Shown: one piece after another, positions 22,408 to 32,919 of the stretch
Layout of the letters: each line of letters starts with the position of its first letter
Position numbering within the stretch: position 1 is the stretch's first letter
Assembly: GCA_964057225.1 (NCBI GenBank)
Contig: OZ059897.1
Span: 10,912,001 to 10,976,000, forward strand
DNA length: 64,000 nucleotides
Direction: 5' to 3'
Source of the DNA: Auanema rhodensis
Lineage: Eukaryota > Nematoda > Chromadorea > Rhabditida > Rhabditidae
The notes under the pieces: generated by a model
Databases searched by the model: none
Told to the model about the DNA's origin: nothing
Seen by the model: only the letters and a program-made list of their open reading frames with translations
Position numbers and translations under genes: made by a program

Positions 22408-22479
22408 GCCCAAGTAGTATAGTGGTTAGTACTCCACGTTGTGGCCGTGGCGACACAGATTCGATTCCTGTCTTGGCCA
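22408..22479 (+). tRNA. tRNA-His: tRNA-His (GTG), 53A+71C
   Basis: G53A and G71C. Confidence 0.7.
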
Positions 22480-22739
22480 TTTTTTGTTTTGAAATTAAAA
22501 TGCTATAAACATATTGCTTGCTTGTCATGTTAGATTTCTTTAATTCAAATACTTATTTAAGTTCTAACAATTTTCGATTTAATCACGTTCAATCACCTGT
22601 ATTGTTTTTGAAAATAAAGACAAAATTCAATTTCTAGTCATTGAATTAGAATTTTCATGTTGTCACACAGAAATTGAAGATTCTTAGTTCAATTCAGTAA
22701 CAATGAACACACTAACTTTGTTAAGTTGTTGTAATATCG

Positions 22740-22811
22740 GCCCAAGTAATATAGTGGTTAGTACTCCACGTTGTGGCCGTGGCGACACAGATTCGATTCC
22801 TGTCTTGGGCA
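22740..22811 (+). tRNA. tRNA-His: tRNA-His (GTG), 10A+53A
   Basis: G10A and G53A. Confidence 0.75.
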
Positions 22812-23071
22812 TTTTTTGTTTTGAAATTTAAATGCTATAAAATTATTGCTTGCTTGTCATGTTAGATTTCTTTAATTCAAATACTTATTTAAGTTCTAAC
22901 AATTTTTGATTCAATCACGTTCAATTAACTGTATTGTTTTCAAAAATAAAGACATCTTTCAATTTCTGGTCATTGATTTAGAATTTTCATGTTGTCACAC
23001 AGAAATTGAAGATTCTTAGTTCAATTCAGTAACAATGAACACACTAACTTTGTTAAGTTGTTGTGATATCG

Positions 23072-23143
23072 GCCCAAGTAATATAGTGGTTAGTACTCCA
23101 CGTTGTGGCCGTGGCGACACAGATTCGATTCCTGTCTTGGGCA
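23072..23143 (+). tRNA. tRNA-His: tRNA-His (GTG), 10A+53A
   Basis: G10A and G53A. Confidence 0.75.
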
Positions 23144-23403
23144 TTTTTTGTTTTGAAATTAAAATGCTACAAAATTATTGCTTGCTTGTCATGTTAGATT
23201 TCTTTAATTTGAATACTTATTCAAGTTATAACAATTTTTGATTTAATCACGTTCAATCAACTGTATTGTTTTCAAAAATAAAGACAAAATTCAATTTCTG
23301 TTCATTGATTTAGAATTTTCATGTTGTCACACAGAAATTGAAGATTCTTAGTTCAATTCAGTAACAATGAACACACTAACTTTGTTAAGTTGTTGTGATA
23401 TCG

Positions 23404-23475
23404 GCCCAAGTAATATAGTGGTTAGTACTCCACGTTGTGGCCGTGGCGACACAGGTTCGATTCCTGTCTTGGGCA
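23404..23475 (+). tRNA. tRNA-His: tRNA-His (GTG), 10A
   Basis: G10A only. Confidence 0.85.
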
Positions 23476-23735
23476 TTTTTTGTTTTGAAATTAAAATGCT
23501 ACAAAATTATTGCTTGCTTGTCATGTTAGATTTCTTTAATTTGAATACTTATTCAAGTTATAACAATTTTTGATTTAATCACGTTCAATCAACTGTATTG
23601 TTTTCAAAAATAAAGACAAAATTCAATTTCTGTTCATTGAATTAGAATTTTCATGTTGTCACACAGAAATTGAAGAATCTTAGTTCAATTCAGTAACAAT
23701 GAACAGAATAACTTTGTTTAGTTGTTGTAATATCG

Positions 23736-23807
23736 GCCCAAGTAGTATAGTGGTTAGTACTCCACGTTGTGGCCGTGGCGACACAGGTTCGATTCCTGTC
23801 TTGGGCA
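23736..23807 (+). tRNA. tRNA-His: tRNA-His (GTG), reference allele
   Basis: No substitution. Its spacer carries the first LINE fragment. Confidence 0.95.
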
Positions 23808-23971
23808 TTTTTTGTTTTGAAATTAAAATGCTACAAAATTATTGCTTGCTTGTCATGTTAGATTTCTTTAATTTGAATACTTATTTAAGTTATAACAATT
23901 TTCAATTTAATCACGTTCAATCAACTGTATTGTTTTCAAAAATAAAGACAAAATTCAATTTCTGTTCATTG

Positions 23972-24232
23972 TCACTGATATTTTACTTCAACCATATAAA
24001 AGACTCAAATACCGAGTTACATTCTAGAATTTTCACTATCAAAAAGTTTTCTCACTCCCTTCGTAGGCACCAATGGAATATCGACTTTCCTAATCTTCGA
24101 AAAAACGCATCAAGAAATGGAATCGAATACAGAGCGATCAAGACATGGAATTCCTTACCCGACAACTTGATTAACCTTGAGGAAACCAAAAGCTTCAGAA
24201 AACACCTCTACAATACTCTACAAACTCCATAA
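23972..24232 (+). pseudogene. C-terminal fragment of LINE reverse transcriptase ORF
   Basis: About 86 codons in frame to a stop at 24230-24232. They contain the motif YRAIKTWNSLPDN, with the TWNSLP core at about 24142-24159, followed by a charged tail ending in KSFRKHLYNTLQTP. An aromatic/G..YR...WN.LP...FK..L pattern marks the extreme C-terminus of many non-LTR retrotransposon polyproteins, after the catalytic reverse transcriptase domain. No catalytic motif, no endonuclease domain and no start codon are present. The frame happens to stay open upstream through the tRNA and spacer, giving a 177-codon ORF from 23699 that is a chance fusion. It cannot make a working enzyme. Confidence 0.7.
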
Positions 24233-24432
24233 TGTGATCTAAATAATTAATACGAGTGTTAATTTGTTCATTTTTCATTTTGTTAATTATTTCTCTTTCC
24301 ATAGTCATAACCTTGTTCTGTTTTTCTGTTCGTGACAATTGGCAACAGTTTCCTATTTTCATCCCTTCTTTACTCCTTTGTTACTTCGTTTCATATCTTA
24401 TAGACATGAGTCATACGGATTGAACGCAAGTT

Positions 24433-24504
24433 ATCTCCTATTGTTAGAACGGGCTCGGCTCAACTTATGAGTACCTCCGTACCTAACAACTACCAACAGG
24501 AGAT
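24433..24504 (+). other. Inverted repeat in LINE 3' UTR
   Basis: ATCTCCT at 24433-24439 and TTGTTAG at 24441-24447 are complementary to AGGAGAT at 24498-24504 and CTAACAA at 24483-24489. This forms a two-part stem around a GC-rich loop that itself contains GTACCTCCGTAC. A second small hairpin (TCAGC/GCTGA) follows directly. LINE 3' UTR stem-loops can be bound by their reverse transcriptase; that role is inferred here. Confidence 0.55.
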
Positions 24505-24805
24505 CAGCTTTTATGCTGAACAAACCCCCTGTTTTCTGAAAAAAAAAGGAACTGCCTACAAATATTCACTCTCAGTTTAACTTATTATTTTTATCCACCC
24601 TTCATTTTTTTTTCAATGTTCTTATTGTATGGCTCTTACTCATGTAACTTCTCATTTGTACTAATACCGTTTAGCCTGTAATACTGAACAATAAACCAAT
24701 AAACGTGTAAATTAGAATTTTCATGTTGTCACACAGAAATTGAAGAATCTTTGTTCAATTCAGTAACAACGAACACACTAACTTTGTTAAGTTGTTGTAT
24801 TATCG

Positions 24806-24877
24806 GCCCAAGTAATATAGTGGTTAGTACTCCACGTTGTGGCCGTGGCGACACAGGTTCGATTCCTGTCTTGGGCA
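24806..24877 (+). tRNA. tRNA-His: tRNA-His (GTG), 10A, weakened terminator
   Basis: G10A; the T6 run is interrupted (CATATTTTG), leaving T4. Confidence 0.8.
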
Positions 24878-25137
24878 TATTTTGTTTTGAAATTTAAATG
24901 CTATAAAATTATTGCTTGCTTGTCATGTTAGATTTGTTTAATTCAAATACTTATTTAAGTTCCAACAATTTTCGATTAAATCACGTTCATTTAACTGTAT
25001 TGTTTTCAAAAATAAAGACAAAATTCAATTTCTGTTCGTTGAATTAGAATTTTCATGTTGTCACACAGAAATTGAAGAATCTTAGTTCAATTCAGTAACA
25101 ATGAACACACTAACTTTGTTAAGTTGTTGTAATATCG

Positions 25138-25209
25138 GCCCAAGTAATATAGTGGTTAGTACTCCACGTTGTGGCCGTGGCGACACAGATTCGATTCCTG
25201 TTTTGGGCA
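25138..25209 (+). tRNA. tRNA-His: tRNA-His (GTG), 10A+53A+66T
   Basis: G10A, G53A, C66T. Confidence 0.7.
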
Positions 25210-25469
25210 TTTTTTGTTTTGAAATTTAAATGCTATAAAATTATTGCTTGCTTGTCATGTTAGATTTGTTTAATTCAAATACTTATTTAAGTTCTAACAA
25301 TTTTTGATTCAATCACGTTCAATTAACTGTATTGTTTTCAAAAATAAAGACATCTTTCAATTTCTGGTCATTGATTTAGAATTTTCATGTTGTCACACAG
25401 AAATTGAAGATTCTTAGTTCAATTCAGTAACAATGAACACACTAACTTTGTTAAGTTGTTGTGATATCG

Positions 25470-25541
25470 GCCCAAGTAATATAGTGGTTAGTACTCCACG
25501 TTGTGGCCGTGGCGACACAGATTCGATTCCTGTCTTGGGCA
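25470..25541 (+). tRNA. tRNA-His: tRNA-His (GTG), 10A+53A
   Basis: G10A and G53A. Confidence 0.75.
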
Positions 25542-25801
25542 TTTTTTGTTTTGAAATTAAAATGCTACAAAATTATTGCTTGCTTGTCATGTTAGATTTC
25601 TTTAATTTGAATACTTATTCAAGTTATAACAATTTTTGATTTAATCACGTTCAATCAACTGTATTGTTTTCAAAAATAAAGACAAAATTCAATTTCTGTT
25701 CATTGATTTAGAATTTTCATGTTGTCACACAGAAATTGAAGATTCTTAGTTCAATTCAGTAACAATGAACACACTAACTTTGTTAAGTTGTTGTGATATC
25801 G

Positions 25802-25873
25802 GCCCAAGTAATATAGTGGTTAGTACTCCACGTTGTGGCCGTGGCGACACAGGTTCGATTCCTGTCTTGGGCA
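25802..25873 (+). tRNA. tRNA-His: tRNA-His (GTG), 10A
   Basis: G10A only. Confidence 0.85.
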
Positions 25874-26133
25874 TTTTTTGTTTTGAAATTAAAATGCTAC
25901 AAAATTATTGCTTGCTTGTCATGTTAGATTTCTTTAATTTGAATACTTATTCAAGTTATAACAATTTTTGATTTGATCACGTTCAATCAACTGTATTGTT
26001 TTCAAAAATAAAGACAAAATTCAATTTCTGTTCATTGAATTAGAATTTTCATGTTGTCACACAGAAATTGAAGAATCTTAGTTCAATTCAGTAACAATGA
26101 ACAGAATAACTTTGTTTAGTTGTTGTAATATCG

Positions 26134-26205
26134 GCCCAAGTAGTATAGTGGTTAGTACTCCACGTTGTGGCCGTGGCGACACAGGTTCGATTCCTGTCTT
26201 GGGCA
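26134..26205 (+). tRNA. tRNA-His: tRNA-His (GTG), reference allele
   Basis: No substitution. Confidence 0.95.
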
Positions 26206-26465
26206 TTTTTTGTTTTGAAATTAAAATGCTACAAAATTATTGCTTGTTTGTCATGTTAGATTTCTTTAATTTGAATACTTATTTAAGTTATAACAATTTT
26301 CAATTTAATCACGTTCAATCAACTGTATTGTTTTCAAAAATAAAGACAAAATTCAATTTCTGTTCATTGAATTAGAATTTTCATGTTGTCACACAGAAAT
26401 TGAAGAATCTTAGTTCAATTCAGTAACAACGAACACACTAACTTTGTTAAGTTGTTGTATTATCG

Positions 26466-26537
26466 GCCCAAGTAATATAGTGGTTAGTACTCCACGTTGT
26501 GGCCGTGGCGACACAGGTTCGATTCCTGTCTTGGGCA
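26466..26537 (+). tRNA. tRNA-His: tRNA-His (GTG), 10A, weakened terminator
   Basis: G10A; interrupted T run as at 24806. Confidence 0.8.
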
Positions 26538-26797
26538 TATTTTGTTTTGAAATTTAAATGCTATAAAATTATTGCTTGCTTGTCATGTTAGATTTGTTTA
26601 ATTCAAATACTTATTTAAGTTCCAACAATTTTCGATTAAATCACGTTCATTTAACTGTATTGTTTTCAAAAATAAAGACAAAATTCAATTTCTGTTCGTT
26701 GAATTAGAATTTTCATGTTGTCACACAGAAATTGAAGAATCTTAGTTCAATTCAGTAACAATGAACACACTAACTTTGTTAAGTTGTTGTAATATCG

Positions 26798-26869
26798 GCC
26801 CAAGTAATATAGTGGTTAGCACTCCACGTTGTGGCCGTGGCGACACAGATTCGATTCCTGTTTTGGGCA
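26798..26869 (+). tRNA. tRNA-His: tRNA-His (GTG), 10A+23C+53A+66T
   Basis: T23C breaks D-stem pair 12-23 in addition to G10A, G53A and C66T. Confidence 0.6.
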
Positions 26870-27129
26870 TTTTTTGTTTTGAAATTTAAATGCTATAAAA
26901 TTATTGCTTGCTTGTCATGTTAGATTTGTTTAATTCAAATACTTATTTAAGTTCCAACAATTTTCGATTGAATCACGTTCATTTAACTGTATTGTTTTCA
27001 AAAATAAAGACAAAATTCAATTTCTGTTCGTTGAATTAGAATTTTCATGTTGTCACACAGAAATTGAAGAATCTTAGTTCAATTCAGTAACAACGAACAC
27101 ACTAACTTTGTTAAGTTGTTGTAATATCG

Positions 27130-27201
27130 GCCCAAGTAATATAGTGGTTAGTACTCCACGTTGTGGCCGTGGCGACACAGATTCGATTCCTGTTTTGGGC
27201 A
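27130..27201 (+). tRNA. tRNA-His: tRNA-His (GTG), 10A+53A+66T
   Basis: G10A, G53A, C66T. Confidence 0.7.
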
Positions 27202-27461
27202 TTTTTTGTTTTGAAATTTAAATGCTATAAAATTATTGCTTGCTTGTCATGTTAGATTTGTTTAATTCAAATACTTATTTAAGTTCCAACAATTTTCGAT
27301 TAAATCACGTTCATTTAACTGTATTGTTTTCAAAAATAAAGACAAAATTCAATTTCTGTTCGTTGAATTAGAATTTTCATGTTGTCACACAGAAATTGAA
27401 GAATCTTAGTTCATTTCAGTAACAATGAACACACTAACTTTGTTAAGTTGTTGTAATATCG

Positions 27462-27533
27462 GCCCAAGTAGTATAGTGGTTAGTACTCCACGTTGTGGCC
27501 GTGGCGACACAGATTCGATTCCTGTTTTGGGCA
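27462..27533 (+). tRNA. tRNA-His: tRNA-His (GTG), 53A+66T
   Basis: G53A and C66T. Confidence 0.75.
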
Positions 27534-27793
27534 TTTTTTGTTTTGAATTTTAAATGCTATAAAATTATTGCTTGCTTGTCATGTTAGATTTGTTTAATTC
27601 AAATACTTATTTAAGTTCCAACAATTTTCGATTAAATCACGTTCATTTAACTGTATTGTTTTCAAAAATAAAAACAAAATTCAATTTCTGTTCGTTGAAT
27701 TAGAATTTTCATGTTGTCACACAGAAATTGAAGAATCTTAGTTCATTTCAGTAACAATGAACACACTAACTTTGTTAAGTTGTTGTAATATCG

Positions 27794-27865
27794 GCCCAAG
27801 TAGTATAGTGGTTAGTACTCCACGTTGTGGCCGTGGCGACACAGGTTCGATTCCTGTCTTGGGCA
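27794..27865 (+). tRNA. tRNA-His: tRNA-His (GTG), reference allele
   Basis: No substitution. Confidence 0.95.
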
Positions 27866-28125
27866 TTTTTTGTTTTGAAATTAAAATGCTATAAACATAT
27901 TGCTTGCTTGTCATGTTAGATTTGTTTAATTCAAATACTTATTTAAGTTCTAACAATTTTCGATTTAATCACGTTCAATCAACTGTATTGTTTTCAAAAA
28001 TAAAGACATCTTTCAATTTCTGGTCATTGAATTAGAATTTTCATGTTGTCACACAGAAATTGAAGAATCTTAGTTCAATTCAGTAACAATGAACACACTA
28101 ACTTTGTTAAGTTGTTGTGATATCG

Positions 28126-28197
28126 GCCCAAGTAATATAGTGGTTAGTACTCCACGTTGTGGCCGTGGCGACACAGGTTCGATTCCTGTCTTGGGCA
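28126..28197 (+). tRNA. tRNA-His: tRNA-His (GTG), 10A
   Basis: G10A only. Its spacer carries the second LINE fragment. Confidence 0.85.
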
Positions 28198-28361
28198 TTT
28201 TTTGTTTTGAAATTAAAATGCTACAAAATTATTGCTTGCTTGTCATGTTAGATTTCTTTAATTTGAATACTTATTTAAGTTATAACAATTTTCAATTTAA
28301 TCACGTTCAATCAACTGTATTGTTTTCAAAAATAAAGACAAAATTCAATTTCTGTTCATTG

Positions 28362-28622
28362 TCACTGATATTTTACTTCAACCATATAAAAGACTCAAAT
28401 ACCGAGTTACATTCTAGAATTTTCACTATCAAAAAGTTTTCTCACTCCCTTCGTAGGCACCAATGGAATATCGACTTTCCTAATCTTCGAAAAAACGCAT
28501 CAAGAAATGGAATCGAATACAGAGCGATCAAGACATGGAATTCCTTACCCGACAACTTGATTAACCTTGAGGAAACCAAAAGCTTCAGAAAACACCTCTA
28601 CAATACTCTACAAACTCCATAA
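28362..28622 (+). pseudogene. C-terminal fragment of LINE reverse transcriptase ORF, copy 2
   Basis: Same 86-codon tail as at 23972-24232, again read through by chance from the upstream tRNA frame. Confidence 0.7.
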
Positions 28623-29099
28623 TGTGATCTAAATAATTAATACGAGTGTTAATTTGTTCATTTTTCATTTTGTTAATTATTTCTCTTTCCATAGTCATAA
28701 CCTTGTTCTGTTTTTCTGTTCGTGACAATTGGCAACAGTTTCCTATTTTCATCCCTTCTTTACTCCTTTGTTACTTCGTTTCATATCTTATAGACATGAG
28801 TCATACGGATTGAACGCAAGTTATCTCCTATTGTTAGAACGGGCTCGGCTCAACTTATGAGTACCTCCGTACCTAACAACTACCAACAGGAGATCAGCTT
28901 TTATGCTGAACAAACCCCCTGTTTTCTGAAAAAAAAAGGAACTGCCTACAAATATTCACTCTCAGTTTAACTTATTATTTTTATCCACCCTTCATTTTTT
29001 TTTCAATGTTCTTATTGTATGGCTCTTACTCATGTAACTTCTCATTTGTACTAATACCGTTTAGCCTGTAATACTGAACAATAAACCAATAAACGTGTA
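28362..29099 (+). mobile_element. 5'-truncated LINE 3' end, copy 2
   Basis: The same 738-bp block with identical insertion point and junctions as 23972-24709. It therefore arose by duplication of the host segment and not by a second insertion. Confidence 0.75.
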
Positions 29100-29195
29100 A
29101 ATTAGAATTTTCATGTTGTCACACAGAAATTGAAGAATCTTTGTTCAATTCAGTAACAACGAACACACTAACTTTGTTAAGTTGTTGTATTATCG

Positions 29196-29267
29196 GCCCA
29201 AGTAATATAGTGGTTAGTACTCCACGTTGTGGCCGTGGCGACACAGGTTCGATTCCTGTCTTGGGCA
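29196..29267 (+). tRNA. tRNA-His: tRNA-His (GTG), 10A, weakened terminator
   Basis: G10A; duplicate of 24806. Confidence 0.8.
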
Positions 29268-29527
29268 TATTTTGTTTTGAAATTTAAATGCTATAAAATT
29301 ATTGCTTGCTTGTCATGTTAGATTTGTTTAATTCAAATACTTATTTAAGTTCCAACAATTTTCGATTAAATCACGTTCATTTAACTGTATTGTTTTCAAA
29401 AATAAAGACAAAATTCAATTTCTGTTCGTTGAATTAGAATTTTCATGTTGTCACACAGAAATTGAAGAATCTTAGTTCAATTCAGTAACAATGAACACAC
29501 TAACTTTGTTAAGTTGTTGTAATATCG

Positions 29528-29599
29528 GCCCAAGTAATATAGTGGTTAGTACTCCACGTTGTGGCCGTGGCGACACAGATTCGATTCCTGTTTTGGGCA
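29528..29599 (+). tRNA. tRNA-His: tRNA-His (GTG), 10A+53A+66T
   Basis: G10A, G53A, C66T. Confidence 0.7.
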
Positions 29600-29859
29600 T
29601 TTTTTGTTTTGAAATTTAAATGCTATAAAATTATTGCTTGCTTGTCATGTTAGATTTGTTTAATTCAAATACTTATTTAAGTTCTAACAATTTTTGATTC
29701 AATCACGTTCAATTAACTGTATTGTTTTCAAAAATAAAGACATCTTTCAATTTCTGGTCATTGATTTAGAATTTTCATGTTGTCACACAGAAATTGAAGA
29801 TTCTTAGTTCAATTCAGTAACAATGAACACACTAACTTTGTTAAGTTGTTGTGATATCG

Positions 29860-29931
29860 GCCCAAGTAATATAGTGGTTAGTACTCCACGTTGTGGCCGT
29901 GGCGACACAGATTCGATTCCTGTCTTGGGCA
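29860..29931 (+). tRNA. tRNA-His: tRNA-His (GTG), 10A+53A
   Basis: G10A and G53A. Confidence 0.75.
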
Positions 29932-30191
29932 TTTTTTGTTTTGAAATTAAAATGCTACAAAATTATTGCTTGCTTGTCATGTTAGATTTCTTTAATTTGA
30001 ATACTTATTCAAGTTATAACAATTTTTGATTTAATCACGTTCAATCAACTGTATTGTTTTCAAAAATAAAGACAAAATTCAATTTCTGTTCATTGATTTA
30101 GAATTTTCATGTTGTCACACAGAAATTGAAGATTCTTAGTTCAATTCAGTAACAATGAACACACTAACTTTGTTAAGTTGTTGTGATATCG

Positions 30192-30263
30192 GCCCAAGTA
30201 ATATAGTGGTTAGTACTCCACGTTGTGGCCGTGGCGACACAGGTTCGATTCCTGTCTTGGGCA
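30192..30263 (+). tRNA. tRNA-His: tRNA-His (GTG), 10A
   Basis: G10A only. Confidence 0.85.
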
Positions 30264-30523
30264 TTTTTTGTTTTGAAATTAAAATGCTACAAAATTATTG
30301 CTTGCTTGTCATGTTAGATTTCTTTAATTTGAATACTTATTCAAGTTATAACAATTTTTGATTTGATCACGTTCAATCAACTGTATTGTTTTCAAAAATA
30401 AAGACAAAATTCAATTTCTGTTCATTGAATTAGAATTTTCATGTTGTCACACAGAAATTGAAGAATCTTAGTTCAATTCAGTAACAATGAACAGAATAAC
30501 TTTGTTTAGTTGTTGTAATATCG

Positions 30524-30595
30524 GCCCAAGTAGTATAGTGGTTAGTACTCCACGTTGTGGCCGTGGCGACACAGGTTCGATTCCTGTCTTGGGCA
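30524..30595 (+). tRNA. tRNA-His: tRNA-His (GTG), reference allele
   Basis: No substitution. Confidence 0.95.
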
Positions 30596-30855
30596 TTTTT
30601 TGTTTTGAAATTAAAATGCTACAAAATTATTGCTTGTTTGTCATGTTAGATTTCTTTAATTTGAATACTTATTTAAGTTATAACAATTTTCAATTTAATC
30701 ACGTTCAATCAACTGTATTGTTTTCAAAAATAAAGACAAAATTCAATTTCTGTTCATTGAATTAGAATTTTCATGTTGTCACACAGAAATTGAAGAATCT
30801 TAGTTCAATTCAGTAACAACGAACACACTAACTTTGTTAAGTTGTTGTATTATCG

Positions 30856-30927
30856 GCCCAAGTAATATAGTGGTTAGTACTCCACGTTGTGGCCGTGGCG
30901 ACACAGGTTCGATTCCTGTCTTGGGCA
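30856..30927 (+). tRNA. tRNA-His: tRNA-His (GTG), 10A, weakened terminator
   Basis: G10A; duplicate of 26466. Confidence 0.8.
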
Positions 30928-31187
30928 TATTTTGTTTTGAAATTTAAATGCTATAAAATTATTGCTTGCTTGTCATGTTAGATTTGTTTAATTCAAATAC
31001 TTATTTAAGTTCCAACAATTTTCGATTAAATCACGTTCATTTAACTGTATTGTTTTCAAAAATAAAGACAAAATTCAATTTCTGTTCGTTGAATTAGAAT
31101 TTTCATGTTGTCACACAGAAATTGAAGAATCTTAGTTCAATTCAGTAACAATGAACACACTAACTTTGTTAAGTTGTTGTAATATCG

Positions 31188-31259
31188 GCCCAAGTAATAT
31201 AGTGGTTAGCACTCCACGTTGTGGCCGTGGCGACACAGATTCGATTCCTGTTTTGGGCA
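31188..31259 (+). tRNA. tRNA-His: tRNA-His (GTG), 10A+23C+53A+66T
   Basis: Duplicate of 26798. Confidence 0.6.
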
Positions 31260-31519
31260 TTTTTTGTTTTGAAATTTAAATGCTATAAAATTATTGCTTG
31301 CTTGTCATGTTAGATTTGTTTAATTCAAATACTTATTTAAGTTCCAACAATTTTCGATTGAATCACGTTCATTTAACTGTATTGTTTTCAAAAATAAAGA
31401 CAAAATTCAATTTCTGTTCGTTGAATTAGAATTTTCATGTTGTCACACAGAAATTGAAGAATCTTAGTTCAATTCAGTAACAACGAACACACTAACTTTG
31501 TTAAGTTGTTGTAATATCG

Positions 31520-31591
31520 GCCCAAGTAATATAGTGGTTAGTACTCCACGTTGTGGCCGTGGCGACACAGATTCGATTCCTGTTTTGGGCA
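31520..31591 (+). tRNA. tRNA-His: tRNA-His (GTG), 10A+53A+66T
   Basis: G10A, G53A, C66T. Confidence 0.7.
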
Positions 31592-31851
31592 TTTTTTGTT
31601 TTGAAATTTAAATGCTATAAAATTATTGCTTGCTTGTCATGTTAGATTTGTTTAATTCAAATACTTATTTAAGTTCCAACAATTTTCGATTAAATCACGT
31701 TCATTTAACTGTATTGTTTTCAAAAATAAAGACAAAATTCAATTTCTGTTCGTTGAATTAGAATTTTCATGTTGTCACACAGAAATTGAAGAATCTTAGT
31801 TCATTTCAGTAACAATGAACACACTAACTTTGTTAAGTTGTTGTAATATCG

Positions 31852-31923
31852 GCCCAAGTAGTATAGTGGTTAGTACTCCACGTTGTGGCCGTGGCGACAC
31901 AGATTCGATTCCTGTTTTGGGCA
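31852..31923 (+). tRNA. tRNA-His: tRNA-His (GTG), 53A+66T
   Basis: G53A and C66T. Confidence 0.75.
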
Positions 31924-32183
31924 TTTTTTGTTTTGAATTTTAAATGCTATAAAATTATTGCTTGCTTGTCATGTTAGATTTGTTTAATTCAAATACTTAT
32001 TTAAGTTCCAACAATTTTCGATTAAATCACGTTCATTTAACTGTATTGTTTTCAAAAATAAAAACAAAATTCAATTTCTGTTCGTTGAATTAGAATTTTC
32101 ATGTTGTCACACAGAAATTGAAGAATCTTAGTTCATTTCAGTAACAATGAACACACTAACTTTGTTGAGTTGTTGTAATATCG

Positions 32184-32255
32184 GCCCAAGTAGTATAGTG
32201 GTTAGTACTCCACGTTGTGGCCGTGGCGACACAGGTTCGATTCCTGTCTTGGGCA
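32184..32255 (+). tRNA. tRNA-His: tRNA-His (GTG), reference allele
   Basis: No substitution. Confidence 0.95.
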
Positions 32256-32515
32256 TTTTTTGTTTTGAAATTAAAATGCTATAAACATATTGCTTGCTTG
32301 TCATGTTAGATTTGTTTAATTCAAATACTTATTTAAGTTCTAACAATTTTCGATTTAATCACGTTCAATCAACTGTATTGTTTTCAAAAATAAAGACATC
32401 TTTCAATTTCTGGTCATTGAATTAGAATTTTCATGTTGTCACACAGAAATTGAAGAATCTTAGTTTAATTCAGTAACAATGAACACACTAACTTTGTTAA
32501 GTTGTTGTAATATCG

Positions 32516-32587
32516 GCCCAAGTGATATAGTGGTTAGTACTCCACGTTGTGGCCGTGGAGACACAGATTCGATTCCTGTCTTGGGCA
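32516..32587 (+). tRNA. tRNA-His: tRNA-His (GTG), 9G+10A+44A+53A
   Basis: A9G, G10A, C44A in the variable loop, G53A. Confidence 0.65.
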
Positions 32588-32847
32588 TTTTTTGTTTTGA
32601 AATTAAAATGCTATAAACATATTGCTTGCTTGTCATGTTAGATTTCTTTAATTCAAATACTTATTTAAGTTCTAACAATTTTTGATTTAATCACGTTCAA
32701 TTAACTGTATTGGTTTCAAAAATAAAGACATCTTTCAATTTCTGGTCATTGATTTAGAATTTTCATGTTGTCACACAGAAATTGAAGATTCTTAGTTCAA
32801 TTCAGTAACAATGAACACACTAACTTTGTTAAGTTGTTGTGATATCG

Positions 32848-32919
32848 GCCCAAGTAATATAGTGGTTAGTACTCCACGTTGTGGCCGTGGCGACACAGAT
32901 TCGATTCCTGTCTTGGGCA
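32848..32919 (+). tRNA. tRNA-His: tRNA-His (GTG), 10A+53A
   Basis: G10A and G53A. Spacing to the next tRNA is only 255 bp. Confidence 0.75.

Larger units (their letters stand above)
22076..23971 (+). repeat. Higher-order repeat A, copy 5 (6 units, ends at LINE insert)
   Basis: Allele order 10A+53A, 71C, two 10A+53A, 10A, reference: a shortened form of copy 4. The final spacer is interrupted by the LINE fragment. Confidence 0.8.
23972..24709 (+). mobile_element. 5'-truncated LINE (non-LTR retrotransposon) 3' end, copy 1
   Basis: A 738-bp block interrupts one spacer. The unit stops after TTCATTG at 23971 and resumes without loss at 24710. The block holds the last part of a reverse-transcriptase ORF, then about 475 bp of 3' UTR with a hairpin-forming segment (24433-24504) and two AATAAA hexamers at its end (24690-24695, 24698-24703). 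There is no poly(A) tail and no target-site duplication. The C-terminal protein pattern is typical of LINE elements of invertebrates, CR1/L2-like in style, but the clade is not certain. Confidence 0.75.
23746..28135 (+). repeat. 4390-bp segmental duplication, copy 1
   Basis: From just inside the tRNA at 23736 to just inside the tRNA at 28126 the sequence recurs at an offset of exactly 4390 bp. It spans the LINE fragment and eleven complete spacings. The flanking tRNA starts differ (G10 at 23736, A10 at 28126), which places the left boundary near tRNA position 10. Confidence 0.9.
28136..32475 (+). repeat. 4390-bp segmental duplication, copy 2
   Basis: Matches 23746 onward at +4390. One clear difference is G at 32167 against A at 27777. 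Similarity drops before the tRNA at 32516, which has a different allele. Confidence 0.9.

Noticed and set aside
23699-24232. 177-codon ORF as a complete gene
   Set aside because: The first half is tRNA and spacer read-through; only the last 86 codons look like real (retrotransposon) protein.
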